Assembly (NCBI GenBank): GCA_910576325.1
Contig: CAJTIM010000003.1
Span: 62,001-126,000 of the forward strand
DNA from: Clostridia bacterium
GTDB taxonomy: Bacteria > Bacillota > Clostridia > Lachnospirales > Lachnospiraceae
Reading direction: 5' to 3'
Length of the DNA stretch: 64,000 nucleotides
Shown: positions 27,606-35,023 of the stretch, in pieces
Layout of the letters: each line of letters begins with the position of its first letter
Numbering within the stretch: position 1 is the first letter of the stretch
Made by a program: the position numbers and the translations under genes
The notes under the pieces: generated by a model
Seen by the model: the letters and a program-made list of their open reading frames with translations, nothing else
The model's database searches: none
Told to the model about the DNA's origin: nothing

Positions 27606-27884
27606 TCACTCCCAGCATCCCCCAACCTCTCCGGCATGAGAGTTCGCCTCTTTAAAAGCATCATTCAATTCAAAAGATATCTCATATATCAAATCTTCAT
27701 CATTCTCTCCGCCAGCATATATGGAATCCTTTACAATATGAGAACCCGCCGCCGGGACAATATCCTCCGCCTGCTGCCTGTCTCTGACCTTCTTTGCAGC
27801 TTTCCCCTCTTTCTGTTCCTCACCCCGGCCCTCGTCCTTGCCTTCCATGCCAATCATATTGGCAAATTTTTTAAATAATCCCAT
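27606..27884 (-). CDS. Small acidic/charged hypothetical protein
   Basis: 92 residues with a strong AGGAGG ribosome binding site 7 nt before the ATG, so it is probably real. MGLFKKFANMIGMEG at the start could form an amphipathic membrane-binding helix, as in SepF-like proteins, but the rest does not match SepF. The middle is charged (KDEGRGEEQKEGKAAKKVRD). The C-terminus has DLIYEISFELNDAFKEANSH. Not recognised. Confidence 0.55.
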   Translation of the reverse strand: MGLFKKFANMIGMEGKDEGRGEEQKEGKAAKKVRDRQQAEDIVPAAGSHIVKDSIYAGGENDEDLIYEISFELNDAFKEANSHAGEVGGCWE

Positions 27885-28066
27885 ATCAGACCTCCTCTGT
27901 AAAACGAAGTACCCAAATTTTCCAACTACAATTATAAATATACTTTATTTCCCATCAGATTACAATTCAAATCCCTGCAGGCACACCTTAACAACAGGAT
28001 ACCATACATACCCTTTAAGGATCGGCAGACTTCATCCATAAAAACAAAAAACCGCAAATAAATACA

Positions 28067-28091
28067 GGGCCGTCCGCAAACCGGACAGCCC
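28067..28091 (-). terminator. Terminator of the glycine/alanine symporter gene
   Basis: GGGCCGTCCG / CGGACAGCCC stem with a 5-nt loop, 13 bp past the stop; on the minus strand it leads to TGTATTTATTTGCGGTTTTTT. Confidence 0.75.
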
Positions 28092-28103
28092 CGCTCTCAT
28101 TTC

Positions 28104-29453
28104 CTATTTCCCAAACTTCTTACAGATATTCACCACCACGCCGCTCAAAGCCAAAAGCGCCAGTGCATTGGGAATCACCATCAGACCATTAAAGAAGTCC
28201 GCCAATTCCCACACCAGATCCACCTTCAAGGTAGACCCGACCACAATAAACACCACCACAATCAGAGAATACACCTTCACCGCCTTCGGTCCAAAGAGAT
28301 ACTTCACATTCACCTCTCCAAAGAAATGCCAGCTCAAAATCGTAGAAAATGCAAAAAACAGCAGACACACAGCCACGAAAATATCCCCAAAGCCCCAAAA
28401 GCTCGTAGAAAATGCCGCCTGGGTCAGCGCAATACCGCCCTCCCCCGTGGACATAGCCCCCGTCGTCAGCACGGAAAACACCGTCAGATTCAGCACCACA
28501 AAGGTATCAATAAACACACTGATCATAGCTGTCAAGCCCTGCTCATGAGGATTCTTAGCCGCCGCCCTTGCATGAGCATGAGGGGTAGAACCCATTCCTG
28601 CCTCATTCGAAAACAGTCCTCTGGCCACACCATAACGGATAGCCTCCCGCACCGTAATACCTGCCGCCGCGCCTGCAACAGCCTGAGGCTGAAACGCCCC
28701 CACAAAAATCATACCAATGGCCCCCGGAAGCGCCGTAATATGTAAGCAAATCAAAATCAGGCTCCCCACAATATAAACCCCCGCCATAAAAGGAACCATC
28801 TTCTCCACAACCGCCGCCAGACGCTTCGTCCCGCCGATAAACACAAAAAACGCCAGAACCGCCAGAATCACGCCAATCACAACCGGCGACAAATCAATAT
28901 TCCGCGCCCGGAACACCCCTGCAAAAGCCGTGCCAATCGAATTGGACTGCACCATATTTCCCATAAAGCCCAGGGCCAAAATAATAAACACCGCAAACAG
29001 CCCCGCCAAAACCTTGCCAAAGGTTCCCTGAAAAGCCTTCCGAATATAATAAACCGGCCCGCCCGTAACCTCTCCATTCTCCGTAGTCTTATACTCCTGA
29101 GCCAGAGCCGCCTCCCCGTAAATCGTAGCCATACCAAAAAAGGCGCTCACCCACATCCAGAAAATAGCCCCGGGCCCTCCGGAAATCAAAGCCGTAGCCG
29201 CTCCCGTCAGATTTCCCGTTCCCACCTGAGCCGCAATCGCCGTAGCCAGAGACTGCAGAGGCGTCATTTCCCCATGCTCCCGCTTCTCCCCATTCAGCTT
29301 AAAATGCCCAAACACCAGCCGGCATCCCTCGCCAAACTTCCGCACCTGAATAAACTTCAGACGCGCCGTAAAATAAACACCCGTCCCGCAGAGAATAACG
29401 AGAAGCACATAGCTCCACATAATCCCATTCGCACTTTTCACAAATTCCAACAT
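28104..29453 (-). CDS. Alanine or glycine:cation symporter (AGCS family)
   Basis: 449 residues from the ATG at 29453 (GAGGGA upstream). A longer open frame to 29567 overlaps the riboswitch terminator and is rejected. About ten membrane segments, and the AGCS motifs PLQSLATAIAAQVGTGNLTGAATAL (key QxxxTxxAxxVGTGN), GPGAIFWMW, and GLFSNEAGMGSTPHAHA. It imports glycine or alanine with Na+. A glycine riboswitch with a terminator precedes it, which makes glycine the likely substrate. Confidence 0.93.
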   Translation of the reverse strand: MLEFVKSANGIMWSYVLLVILCGTGVYFTARLKFIQVRKFGEGCRLVFGHFKLNGEKREHGEMTPLQSLATAIAAQVGTGNLTGAATALISGGPGAIFWMWVSAFFGMATIYGEAALAQEYKTTENGEVTGGPVYYIRKAFQGTFGKVLAGLFAVFIILALGFMGNMVQSNSIGTAFAGVFRARNIDLSPVVIGVILAVLAFFVFIGGTKRLAAVVEKMVPFMAGVYIVGSLILICLHITALPGAIGMIFVGAFQPQAVAGAAAGITVREAIRYGVARGLFSNEAGMGSTPHAHARAAAKNPHEQGLTAMISVFIDTFVVLNLTVFSVLTTGAMSTGEGGIALTQAAFSTSFWGFGDIFVAVCLLFFAFSTILSWHFFGEVNVKYLFGPKAVKVYSLIVVVFIVVGSTLKVDLVWELADFFNGLMVIPNALALLALSGVVVNICKKFGK

Positions 29454-29545
29454 GATTTTTCCCTCTCTTTTCCCATTGTGATATTCCATGCCCAGGCACC
29501 CAAAGCACCGGACACTCTCGTCCCGCCAAAACGGAACATTGCACA

Positions 29546-29575
29546 AAAATAAGAGCCGATTTATCATCAGCCCTC
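29546..29575 (-). terminator. Expression-platform terminator of the glycine riboswitch
   Basis: On the minus strand GAGGGCTGAT pairs with ATCGGCTC (one bulged G), then TTATTTTTG follows. It lies between the aptamer and the symporter start, as an on-switch controlled by ligand would need. Confidence 0.75.
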
Positions 29576-29599
29576 CAAAGAGTTAGAACATCTGCATCT

Positions 29600-29705
29600 A
29601 AGCCCTGTCCTTTTGCCTGAGAGATAGACAGCCCTCCCACATTCCAACAGAGGTACTGCGTTACACCTTCGGCGCTCACTTACTGAGACTCTCCAGAGTT
29701 TGTCA
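29600..29705 (-). ncRNA. Glycine riboswitch aptamer
   Basis: Minus-strand sequence shows the conserved parts in order: CTCTGGAGAG (29698-29689), a CGCCGAAGGTGTAA segment, and CTCTCAGGCAAAAGGACAG (29623-29605). These are hallmarks of the gcvT/glycine motif. Only one full aptamer is clear. A promoter lies 20 bp upstream and a terminator downstream, then the AGCS symporter. Confidence 0.9.
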
Positions 29706-29725
29706 ATTTTTGTCCGACAGAGAGT

Positions 29726-29754
29726 ATCATAGCACAATCCCCTCAAAAGTGCAA
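29726..29754 (-). promoter_or_regulatory. Promoter of riboswitch-symporter transcript
   Basis: On the minus strand TTGCAC (29754-29749), 17 bp, TATGAT (29731-29726). Transcription would start about 8 bp later, just before the riboswitch. Confidence 0.8.
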
Positions 29755-30205
29755 CACAATTGTTCCTTTCTATATTTTATATTATCTGCACTTGTTAAAT
29801 AACTTTTTTTGGTGAAATCAAAATATCCTTCCAATTTCTGGTTATACTCCGAGCGAAACAATTTGATAGTATGCCGGTGTGTCATATTCGATAAAGCTTT
29901 ATAGATACCTCCTAAAGAAATAAACTTCTCACTTAATTCGTCCAAATTGGATATTTCTATTTCATTTAATAACAACTGATATCGTTTCTCTTCTGGTAAA
30001 AACTCCCATACGGTATTCACAATTGCCTTTTTCAATGAGATACTCATTTCACAAATTAGAACTGCCTTTTTTATGAATATAATTTGCCCCCAAGGTTTCA
30101 ATAATCAACTTTTTATCTTCAGTCAATTTATCTGATCCCAGCACCTCTTCCACATAATTTTCATCCAATTCTTATTTTCAACCTGCCGTATGAAATCATT
30201 CGAAC
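29727..30205 (-). pseudogene. Degraded gene of unknown family
   Basis: Two pieces read on the minus strand: ELDENYVEEVLGSDKLTEDK... (about 30171-30050, no start codon, a stop directly before it), then a 106-residue frame from an ATG at 30047 (MSISLKKAIVNTVWEFLPEE...) that overlaps the first piece's stop by context and lacks a ribosome binding site. A third short coding-like piece (SSNDFIRQVENK) lies before them in another frame at about 30205-30170. I read this as one gene broken by frameshifts; it could also be two tiny genes. AT-rich, unlike its neighbours. Family not recognised. Confidence 0.4.
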
Positions 30206-30329
30206 TTGGTATGTTCTTTGTTGTTCTTAACCCTATTTGTTTAGTTTTTTTATGTAAGCACACATCCTTTTTACTTCAATTACATCATTTATTCTGGCCT
30301 ATTGATTTTGTGTTACCAACATAATCCTT

Positions 30330-30845
30330 TCAGCTAATCTTTTCATACAATTTATCAGAAATCATTTCCTTTTCAATTTCATGATTAATGAGCATCTCTT
30401 TCAACTTTATTTTAACTTCTTTTCCCTTAAACCTTTTATAATTATTCAACGATTTTAATACTACTTTTGCAAACTTTCCTAATCCCTCATAATCTTTAAC
30501 TACAGCATTATAATGATATTTCTTCAAAGATTCTATTGGTACATTTGCATCTTCAGAAGATTGTTCCAATAATATTCCCTCTTGTAAAAATACTTCGTCA
30601 GAAATATAAATAATATCACAAGTATCTGGTCTTTCAAAGCCAAGTATTAAAGGGATTATATCTTCTATTACATCTCTCTTTTCATCTACTTTCCACAATG
30701 ACAGTTTATTACCCGTTGTTTTTATACAATTAGTAATTGCATCTGCTTTTACACTTCTCACTTCTTCGAGTGCTTTAACTTCATCTGTGCTCAACTGACT
30801 CTCCTGCCATTTCGAGCGTGAAATTTTCCTCACATAATATGCCAT
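30330..30845 (-). CDS. Hypothetical protein, third gene of an AT-rich three-gene cassette
   Basis: 171 residues from the ATG at 30845, one base after the stop of the upstream gene (TGA-A-ATG) and with GAGGG in the overlap, so translation is coupled. The N-terminus MAYYVRKISRSKW is compact and basic. The middle, KADAITNCIKTTGNKLSLWKV, looks like an alpha/beta segment, and the C-terminus is Lys-rich and helical. No membrane segment or signal peptide. I do not recognise the family. Much lower GC than the flanking chromosome suggests acquisition. Confidence 0.65.
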   Translation of the reverse strand: MAYYVRKISRSKWQESQLSTDEVKALEEVRSVKADAITNCIKTTGNKLSLWKVDEKRDVIEDIIPLILGFERPDTCDIIYISDEVFLQEGILLEQSSEDANVPIESLKKYHYNAVVKDYEGLGKFAKVVLKSLNNYKRFKGKEVKIKLKEMLINHEIEKEMISDKLYEKIS

Positions 30846-30846
30846 T

Positions 30847-31446
30847 TCAACCCTCATTCAGTTCTTCTATCACATCATTTATATATTCTTTAAACCATTC
30901 CACATCTGTTCGCTCATACAAACCAATCAATGTTGGTAAATGCCTCTTATCCTCCCATGATTCAAGGCATTTTACGGACAAATCCTGGATTTCTATATCT
31001 GGATTAGAAATCCCTGCTAACGGAATAATTTCAAGATTATATCTTCTACTTGCTGGTAAATTACCAACAATAAATAACAAATGCTTTAATAAATATTGAT
31101 TGTCGTACATATTCTGAAGATATATATTTTGAAGTACCGTATCTGCAATAATACCATATTCCAATGATAATTGATTAAAATATTTTTCTGCTAAAGATTC
31201 ATAACCCATTTCAAAAGAACTTTCCATTAAAAGTTTGGTTAATATCGGAATCTCTTTGCTCATAATATTATTTTGCATATTTTTAAATTGTTCAGCAATA
31301 TTTTTATCATACATATTGCTGAATCTTTTCATTTCATTTTCATGTATATCCACATTTGTATCAAAATATGTTATATTTCTCAAATCATTTTCATTTAGTT
31401 GTATTATTTTAGAATCAGAAGGTATAGACGCAATATTTTTATACAT
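30847..31446 (-). CDS. Hypothetical helical protein, second gene of the cassette
   Basis: 199 residues, predicted mostly helical. The C-terminal half (NPDIEIQDLSVKCLESWEDKRHLPTLIGLYERTD) looks like HEAT-repeat-type helical pairs. No catalytic motif is obvious and no membrane segment. It begins 5 bp after the first gene's stop and runs into the third gene, so the three form an operon. Family not recognised; a scaffold or regulator role would be a guess. Confidence 0.65.
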   Translation of the reverse strand: MYKNIASIPSDSKIIQLNENDLRNITYFDTNVDIHENEMKRFSNMYDKNIAEQFKNMQNNIMSKEIPILTKLLMESSFEMGYESLAEKYFNQLSLEYGIIADTVLQNIYLQNMYDNQYLLKHLLFIVGNLPASRRYNLEIIPLAGISNPDIEIQDLSVKCLESWEDKRHLPTLIGLYERTDVEWFKEYINDVIEELNEG

Positions 31447-31451
31447 CAGAT

Positions 31452-32105
31452 TTATTCCAAGCCTTTCTCTATTTGTAAGGCAATATCTATATATGCTTCA
31501 TACATTTTCTTAATGTTACTACCATTGAAACGAATCAACTGGTTCTCTCCAATTGAATTAATATCATATGAATACTTAGTAAATCCTCCTTGTATAGTAA
31601 CATACTTTTCAATAATTATATTGCTTTCTTCTTTTTCCACCTCTTTTCTTGCAGCATTTCTCATTGTCATTTCCGTTTTGTTATTATTATCAAAAAAACT
31701 TGATTGTATTGGCATTTCCGATGTAATACCTTCTTTCAAAATCTCGCAATTCAACGCAAGCCTATTAGATAAAATCGAAAATTCTGCAATAAAAGTATCT
31801 AACAAATTTGAAAATTCATTTAAAAATTCCTGATTTAATGTATCAATCTTTATTATATTATTAATATTTTTTTGAAAGTTTATACGATTTGATGACATTT
31901 CTATAATTGCTCCCGTTTCATTCAGAAAAACTGGCATAACAATTACTCTACTTTGACCGTTAGGTTGCAATTGTAACTCGTTTGCTGTAGCAGGTCTATA
32001 TCCTCTTTTTCCAAAAAATTCAATTAATTTCATATAAGAGTCCAAATTACTTGTACTAAATCTTTCAAAATTACCAAATAAAGAAAACCGAATTATGCTT
32101 TGCAT
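31452..32105 (-). CDS. Hypothetical protein, first gene of the cassette (TIGR04255-like in style)
   Basis: 217 residues from the ATG at 32105 (GGGGTGG 6 nt upstream). Pattern: FSLFGNFERFS at the start, a central beta-type block (SRVIVMPVFLNETGAIIEMSSNRINF) and a long helical part (FLNEFSNLLDTFIAEFSIL), then beta strands (EKYVTIQGGFTKYSYDINS). The alternation of a strand that reads IxxSSNRI and a region with FxxxxNRLALN recalls the sporadically distributed TIGR04255 proteins, but I cannot confirm that. No known active site. AT-rich. Confidence 0.6.
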   Translation of the reverse strand: MQSIIRFSLFGNFERFSTSNLDSYMKLIEFFGKRGYRPATANELQLQPNGQSRVIVMPVFLNETGAIIEMSSNRINFQKNINNIIKIDTLNQEFLNEFSNLLDTFIAEFSILSNRLALNCEILKEGITSEMPIQSSFFDNNNKTEMTMRNAARKEVEKEESNIIIEKYVTIQGGFTKYSYDINSIGENQLIRFNGSNIKKMYEAYIDIALQIEKGLE

Positions 32106-32699
32106 AATATCCACCCCATTCCTTTCACACAATTTATACTTCTATTATCCCTAACTGTTTTTATTTAATTCCCATGCAAATCTCATCCATTTTTACTCCA
32201 ATTCGCATCATTTATTCCAGTTATCAAAACTTTGCTATACTGATATTATACTAATGCCTATTTAGAAAATCAACTGTAATAGCAGGCTTCATGTGTATTT
32301 AAAGGACAAAATCCCCACATTAAGTATTACACCTATACTACTCCAATCATTAAAAAGCCTTCCACAGGGCCTATTGCTTAACATATACCATATACCATCT
32401 ATCAATTATCCAGCAATTCATGATATATAAACTAATGTTCTCATTTTGTTATCGTATTGATAATATTTATCGCTCTAGCTATAGATAAAAGCAGTGCTTC
32501 TTAGACTTCATTATAAACATTGAAGAAAGAAAATGGAATAGCTTTTCAAAAAAATTTACAGATTCTTTTATATTGTGTTCTTTTTTATTAATTTTTTTAC
32601 TTTACAATGCTAAAGTAAAAATAAAACTCACATTCAAATTTACAAAATAAGAAAATTGATGATTGCTTAGACATAAAAAAAATAACAAAACAAGTCATA
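32106..32699. other. AT-rich gap without a recognisable gene
   Basis: About 600 bp, strongly AT-rich, with stops in all frames. It probably holds the promoter of the three-gene cassette at its left end (near 32110-32180). I see no RNA gene or repeat. Confidence 0.5.
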
Positions 32700-33015
32700 C
32701 TCAAAAAAAATGGAATAGTAAAGAGATCTGACTTTATTCCTGCGAACATTAGCAGAAAAAAGAATTGTTATATTACATCATAATCGCTATCTTGATCGCA
32801 TTTATCAGGGTTGTTACCAACTGTCAGATAAAAGTGATTTTTCTGAAGAACGGCTTATAGCGACAATAATTCCTAAAGGTATCATCCGTTTGGAGTCAGC
32901 CTTATATCACTATAATTATAGTGACTTTATACCACGTAAATGGTCTATAACCGTTCCGTGGAATATTTCTCGAAAAATATCAAATTTCAGTCTTTTGCCA
33001 TTACAGATTTTCTAA
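32700..33015 (+). pseudogene. Remnant of AbiEi-type antitoxin/regulator
   Basis: Two frames carry parts of one protein. First KKNGIVKRSDFIPANISRK (N-terminal winged-helix part), then, after a frameshift near 32760, RIYQGCYQLSDKSDFSEE followed by LIATIIPKGIIRLESALYHY and SDFIPRKWSITVPWNISRK to a stop at 33015. This order (a winged helix, GxYxL, then ESALxxYxYSDxxP..xxITVP) is that of AbiEi-family antitoxin domain proteins of type IV abortive-infection systems. The C-terminal part and any AbiEii toxin are absent. Clearly decayed. Confidence 0.75.
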
Positions 33016-33029
33016 AAACTCAACATTTG

Positions 33030-33287
33030 AAAAACAGATACACACTTTCGCTATTCTTAACATCTGGAGCGAATTGTCACAGCAAACCATATTTTCAACT
33101 TGAGGATTACCGAATACTATACTCGCCATTTTCCTTGTTCCGCACCTATATCCAACCATATAATTGTTCTTTAAAAAACAGTCGTAACAATATCTGCTAT
33201 TTGCTTAAAATATTCTTCATAGTATGCCAAAGCATTTGCTATACCCTTATCATATTCTTCCGGTAAAAATGCCTGCTTGTAAAACAT
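33030..33287 (-). pseudogene. Remnant of class I SAM-dependent methyltransferase
   Basis: On the minus strand, MFYKQAFLPEEYDKGIANA then LAYYEEYFKQIADIVTTVF runs to a stop at 33173; in a second frame WLDIGAEQGK matches the SAM-binding motif I (LDIGxGxGK); in a third, KMASIVFGNPQVENMVCCDN and SLQMLRIAK match the motif II region (xxDNSxxMLxIAK). The pieces are in the right order for the N-terminal half of a methyltransferase, broken by at least two frameshifts. The C-terminus is missing. It lies 8 bp past the CatA-like gene stop. Confidence 0.75.
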
Positions 33288-33295
33288 AGGAACAC

Positions 33296-33916
33296 CTACT
33301 CAAAATCATCTAAATAACACTGTAACCTTTCAGCCAATTTTCCAATATGTACGCCATCAACAAATGAATGATGCACCTGTACGGAAAACGGCATCCATAT
33401 CCTTCCATTCTTTTCGCAGAATTTCCCCCAGTCAAATAAGGGCGTTGCATTGTCTTTTTTCCCAGACTCCGTATGAGAAATATGAGTATATGACACCCAT
33501 GGAAAAGATGAAAACTGATAAATATCATTTGCCATCGGTCCAGTAAAATACTCCGTTTGATTCTCTTCTGTACTCTTTGCCAAAGCAACATAATCTTCCA
33601 TTTTTTCCTGCATAGGAACATTCACCACCTTAAAAAGTTCCGTGTCCCTGTTAAGATATGTAAACGATGTATTGATAGTTTCAAAAACGGCGGGCTTCCC
33701 CTCCACAAAACGACATCGAAACGCTTCAATCTCATTTGCACATTTCGTTACTGCATAAACAAAAGAAAAGGTAAACGAATAGTTTCTTTTCTTTACATAC
33801 GACAGAAAATTTGTCACATCCACGTCAAAAGTTACACAATACTGCGGCTGGACACTATTTCTAAATACTTCATAGTGCATCGCCCTTTCCCATGCAGATA
33901 CATCAATAAATTTCAT
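33296..33916 (-). CDS. CatA-like chloramphenicol O-acetyltransferase family protein
   Basis: 206 residues from the ATG at 33916 (GGAGGAG upstream). It has the family fold with SFVYAVTKCANEIEAFRCRF in the middle and the catalytic histidine motif QVHHSFVDGVHIGKL near the C-terminus (the family has HHxxxDGxH). It is about 10 residues shorter than classical type A enzymes. Many relatives in Lachnospiraceae are not proven to acetylate chloramphenicol, so resistance is not assured. AT-rich, within the accessory island, with decayed genes on its downstream side. Confidence 0.85.
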   Translation of the reverse strand: MKFIDVSAWERAMHYEVFRNSVQPQYCVTFDVDVTNFLSYVKKRNYSFTFSFVYAVTKCANEIEAFRCRFVEGKPAVFETINTSFTYLNRDTELFKVVNVPMQEKMEDYVALAKSTEENQTEYFTGPMANDIYQFSSFPWVSYTHISHTESGKKDNATPLFDWGKFCEKNGRIWMPFSVQVHHSFVDGVHIGKLAERLQCYLDDFE

Positions 33917-34009
33917 AGAATCTCCTCCCAGTATAATAATTTTCTTTCTATAATACCCCACCAGTTGTATGATGTCAATATGTTGTATTATGTCTATAAA
34001 TAAAAAAAC

Positions 34010-34035
34010 GGCACCTGTTCTCCCTCACAAGTGCC
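34010..34035 (-). terminator. Terminator of the GntR regulator gene
   Basis: GGCACCTGT / ACAAGTGCC stem (one G-U pair), 6 bp past the stop; the minus strand continues GTTTTTTTATTTATAG. Confidence 0.8.
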
Positions 34036-34041
34036 AAACAA

Positions 34042-34713
34042 TCATTCCATATTCAATTCTTTTATAGCATGCATAATATGAATCCTCATAGCGTTCTTTG
34101 CTCCTTCAGCGTTACGCTCCTCCAAAAATTCCATTATCATCCTATGGTCGCCCAACGTATCGTTAATTGCCTTTTCACTCTGAATCGACAATACTACTCC
34201 CTTTGAAATAGCCTGATATAATATCGGCATAAGTTTATTCATAAATTCATTATGGGTAGCTTGTGCAATCGCTTTGTGAAAAGCCTGTTCGTCTTCCGTT
34301 CTGTCCTTCCCATTTCTAATTTCATTTTCAATCCGCTTTCCATAATCAATTATCCGTTTTATCTCCGAATCCGTTCCCCTTACAGCCGCAAGATAAGCTA
34401 CTTCCGGCTCAAAAATCAGCCGCATTTCATAAAGGTCTTTTACATTTACTTTAACAGAAGAAAGTTGTTCCAAATCTTGCGGCTGCTCAAGTACTTTTTC
34501 AGTAACATAGGTTCCTTTTCCACGTTTAATTTCCAGTATATCATAAGCAACCAATATTCTTATTGCTTCCCGCAATGTTGTCCGACTTACATGAAGTTCT
34601 TCCGACAATTCCAATTCATTTGGAAGTTTATCCCCCGCAGAAAAACGCTTTTCTATCGTTATCATCGACAAAATACTATCAGCAATACTTTGGGAAAGCA
34701 TTTTATTCTTCAT
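34042..34713 (-). CDS. GntR family regulator (FadR subfamily)
   Basis: 223 residues from the ATG at 34713 (AAGGTGG upstream). N-terminal winged HTH with FSAGDKLPNELELSEELHVSRTTLREAIRIL (key KLPxExELSxxLxVSRxTLREAxRxL), and an all-helical FCD-type C-terminal domain (LYEMRLIFEPEVAYLAAVRG ... AFHKAIAQATHNEFM ... DHRMIMEFLEERNAEGA), with the Asp/His residues that usually hold a metal or ligand. Such proteins repress sugar acid or organic acid genes. No obvious target is adjacent; the CatA-like gene is downstream on the same strand. Confidence 0.92.
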   Translation of the reverse strand: MKNKMLSQSIADSILSMITIEKRFSAGDKLPNELELSEELHVSRTTLREAIRILVAYDILEIKRGKGTYVTEKVLEQPQDLEQLSSVKVNVKDLYEMRLIFEPEVAYLAAVRGTDSEIKRIIDYGKRIENEIRNGKDRTEDEQAFHKAIAQATHNEFMNKLMPILYQAISKGVVLSIQSEKAINDTLGDHRMIMEFLEERNAEGAKNAMRIHIMHAIKELNME

Positions 34714-34808
34714 AACTGTACCACCTTTTTCTTTTCCCAAATATTATACTATGTACCATCCATAACTTCAAACAAAATAATCATCTGTCTCTCACACCCC
34801 CACAACCA

Positions 34809-35023
34809 GGGTTTCGCACAAAATGAGACCGCAGGCTTTTCCGATATCCGGTGTCCGGCTGTTCACGCACACACAGTCTGATATGGGCGGACATTGGCCT
34901 AAAAAGACCTCCCGAATCCAAAAGATCCGAGAGGTCAATGTCCGTCCGAAGCAGACTGTGTGTGCGTGAACCGTCCGAACACAGGATATGGAAATGGCTG
35001 CGGTCTTATTTTGTGCGAAACCC
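34809..35023. repeat. Family A long palindrome, copy 3 (215 bp)
   Basis: Arms GGGTTTCGCACAAAAT... and ...ATTTTGTGCGAAACCC, about 34 bp, with three mismatches. The right arm contains the last codons and TAA stop (35006-35008) of the DegV-fusion kinase gene, so the left arm is an inverted copy of coding sequence. The core matches the family. An additional small hairpin (GACCTC / GAGGTC) occupies the apex. Confidence 0.9.

Noticed and set aside
28104-29567. Longer start for the AGCS symporter (487 residues)
   Set aside because: It would place the start inside the riboswitch terminator; the ATG at 29453 has a ribosome binding site and begins the conserved family N-terminus.
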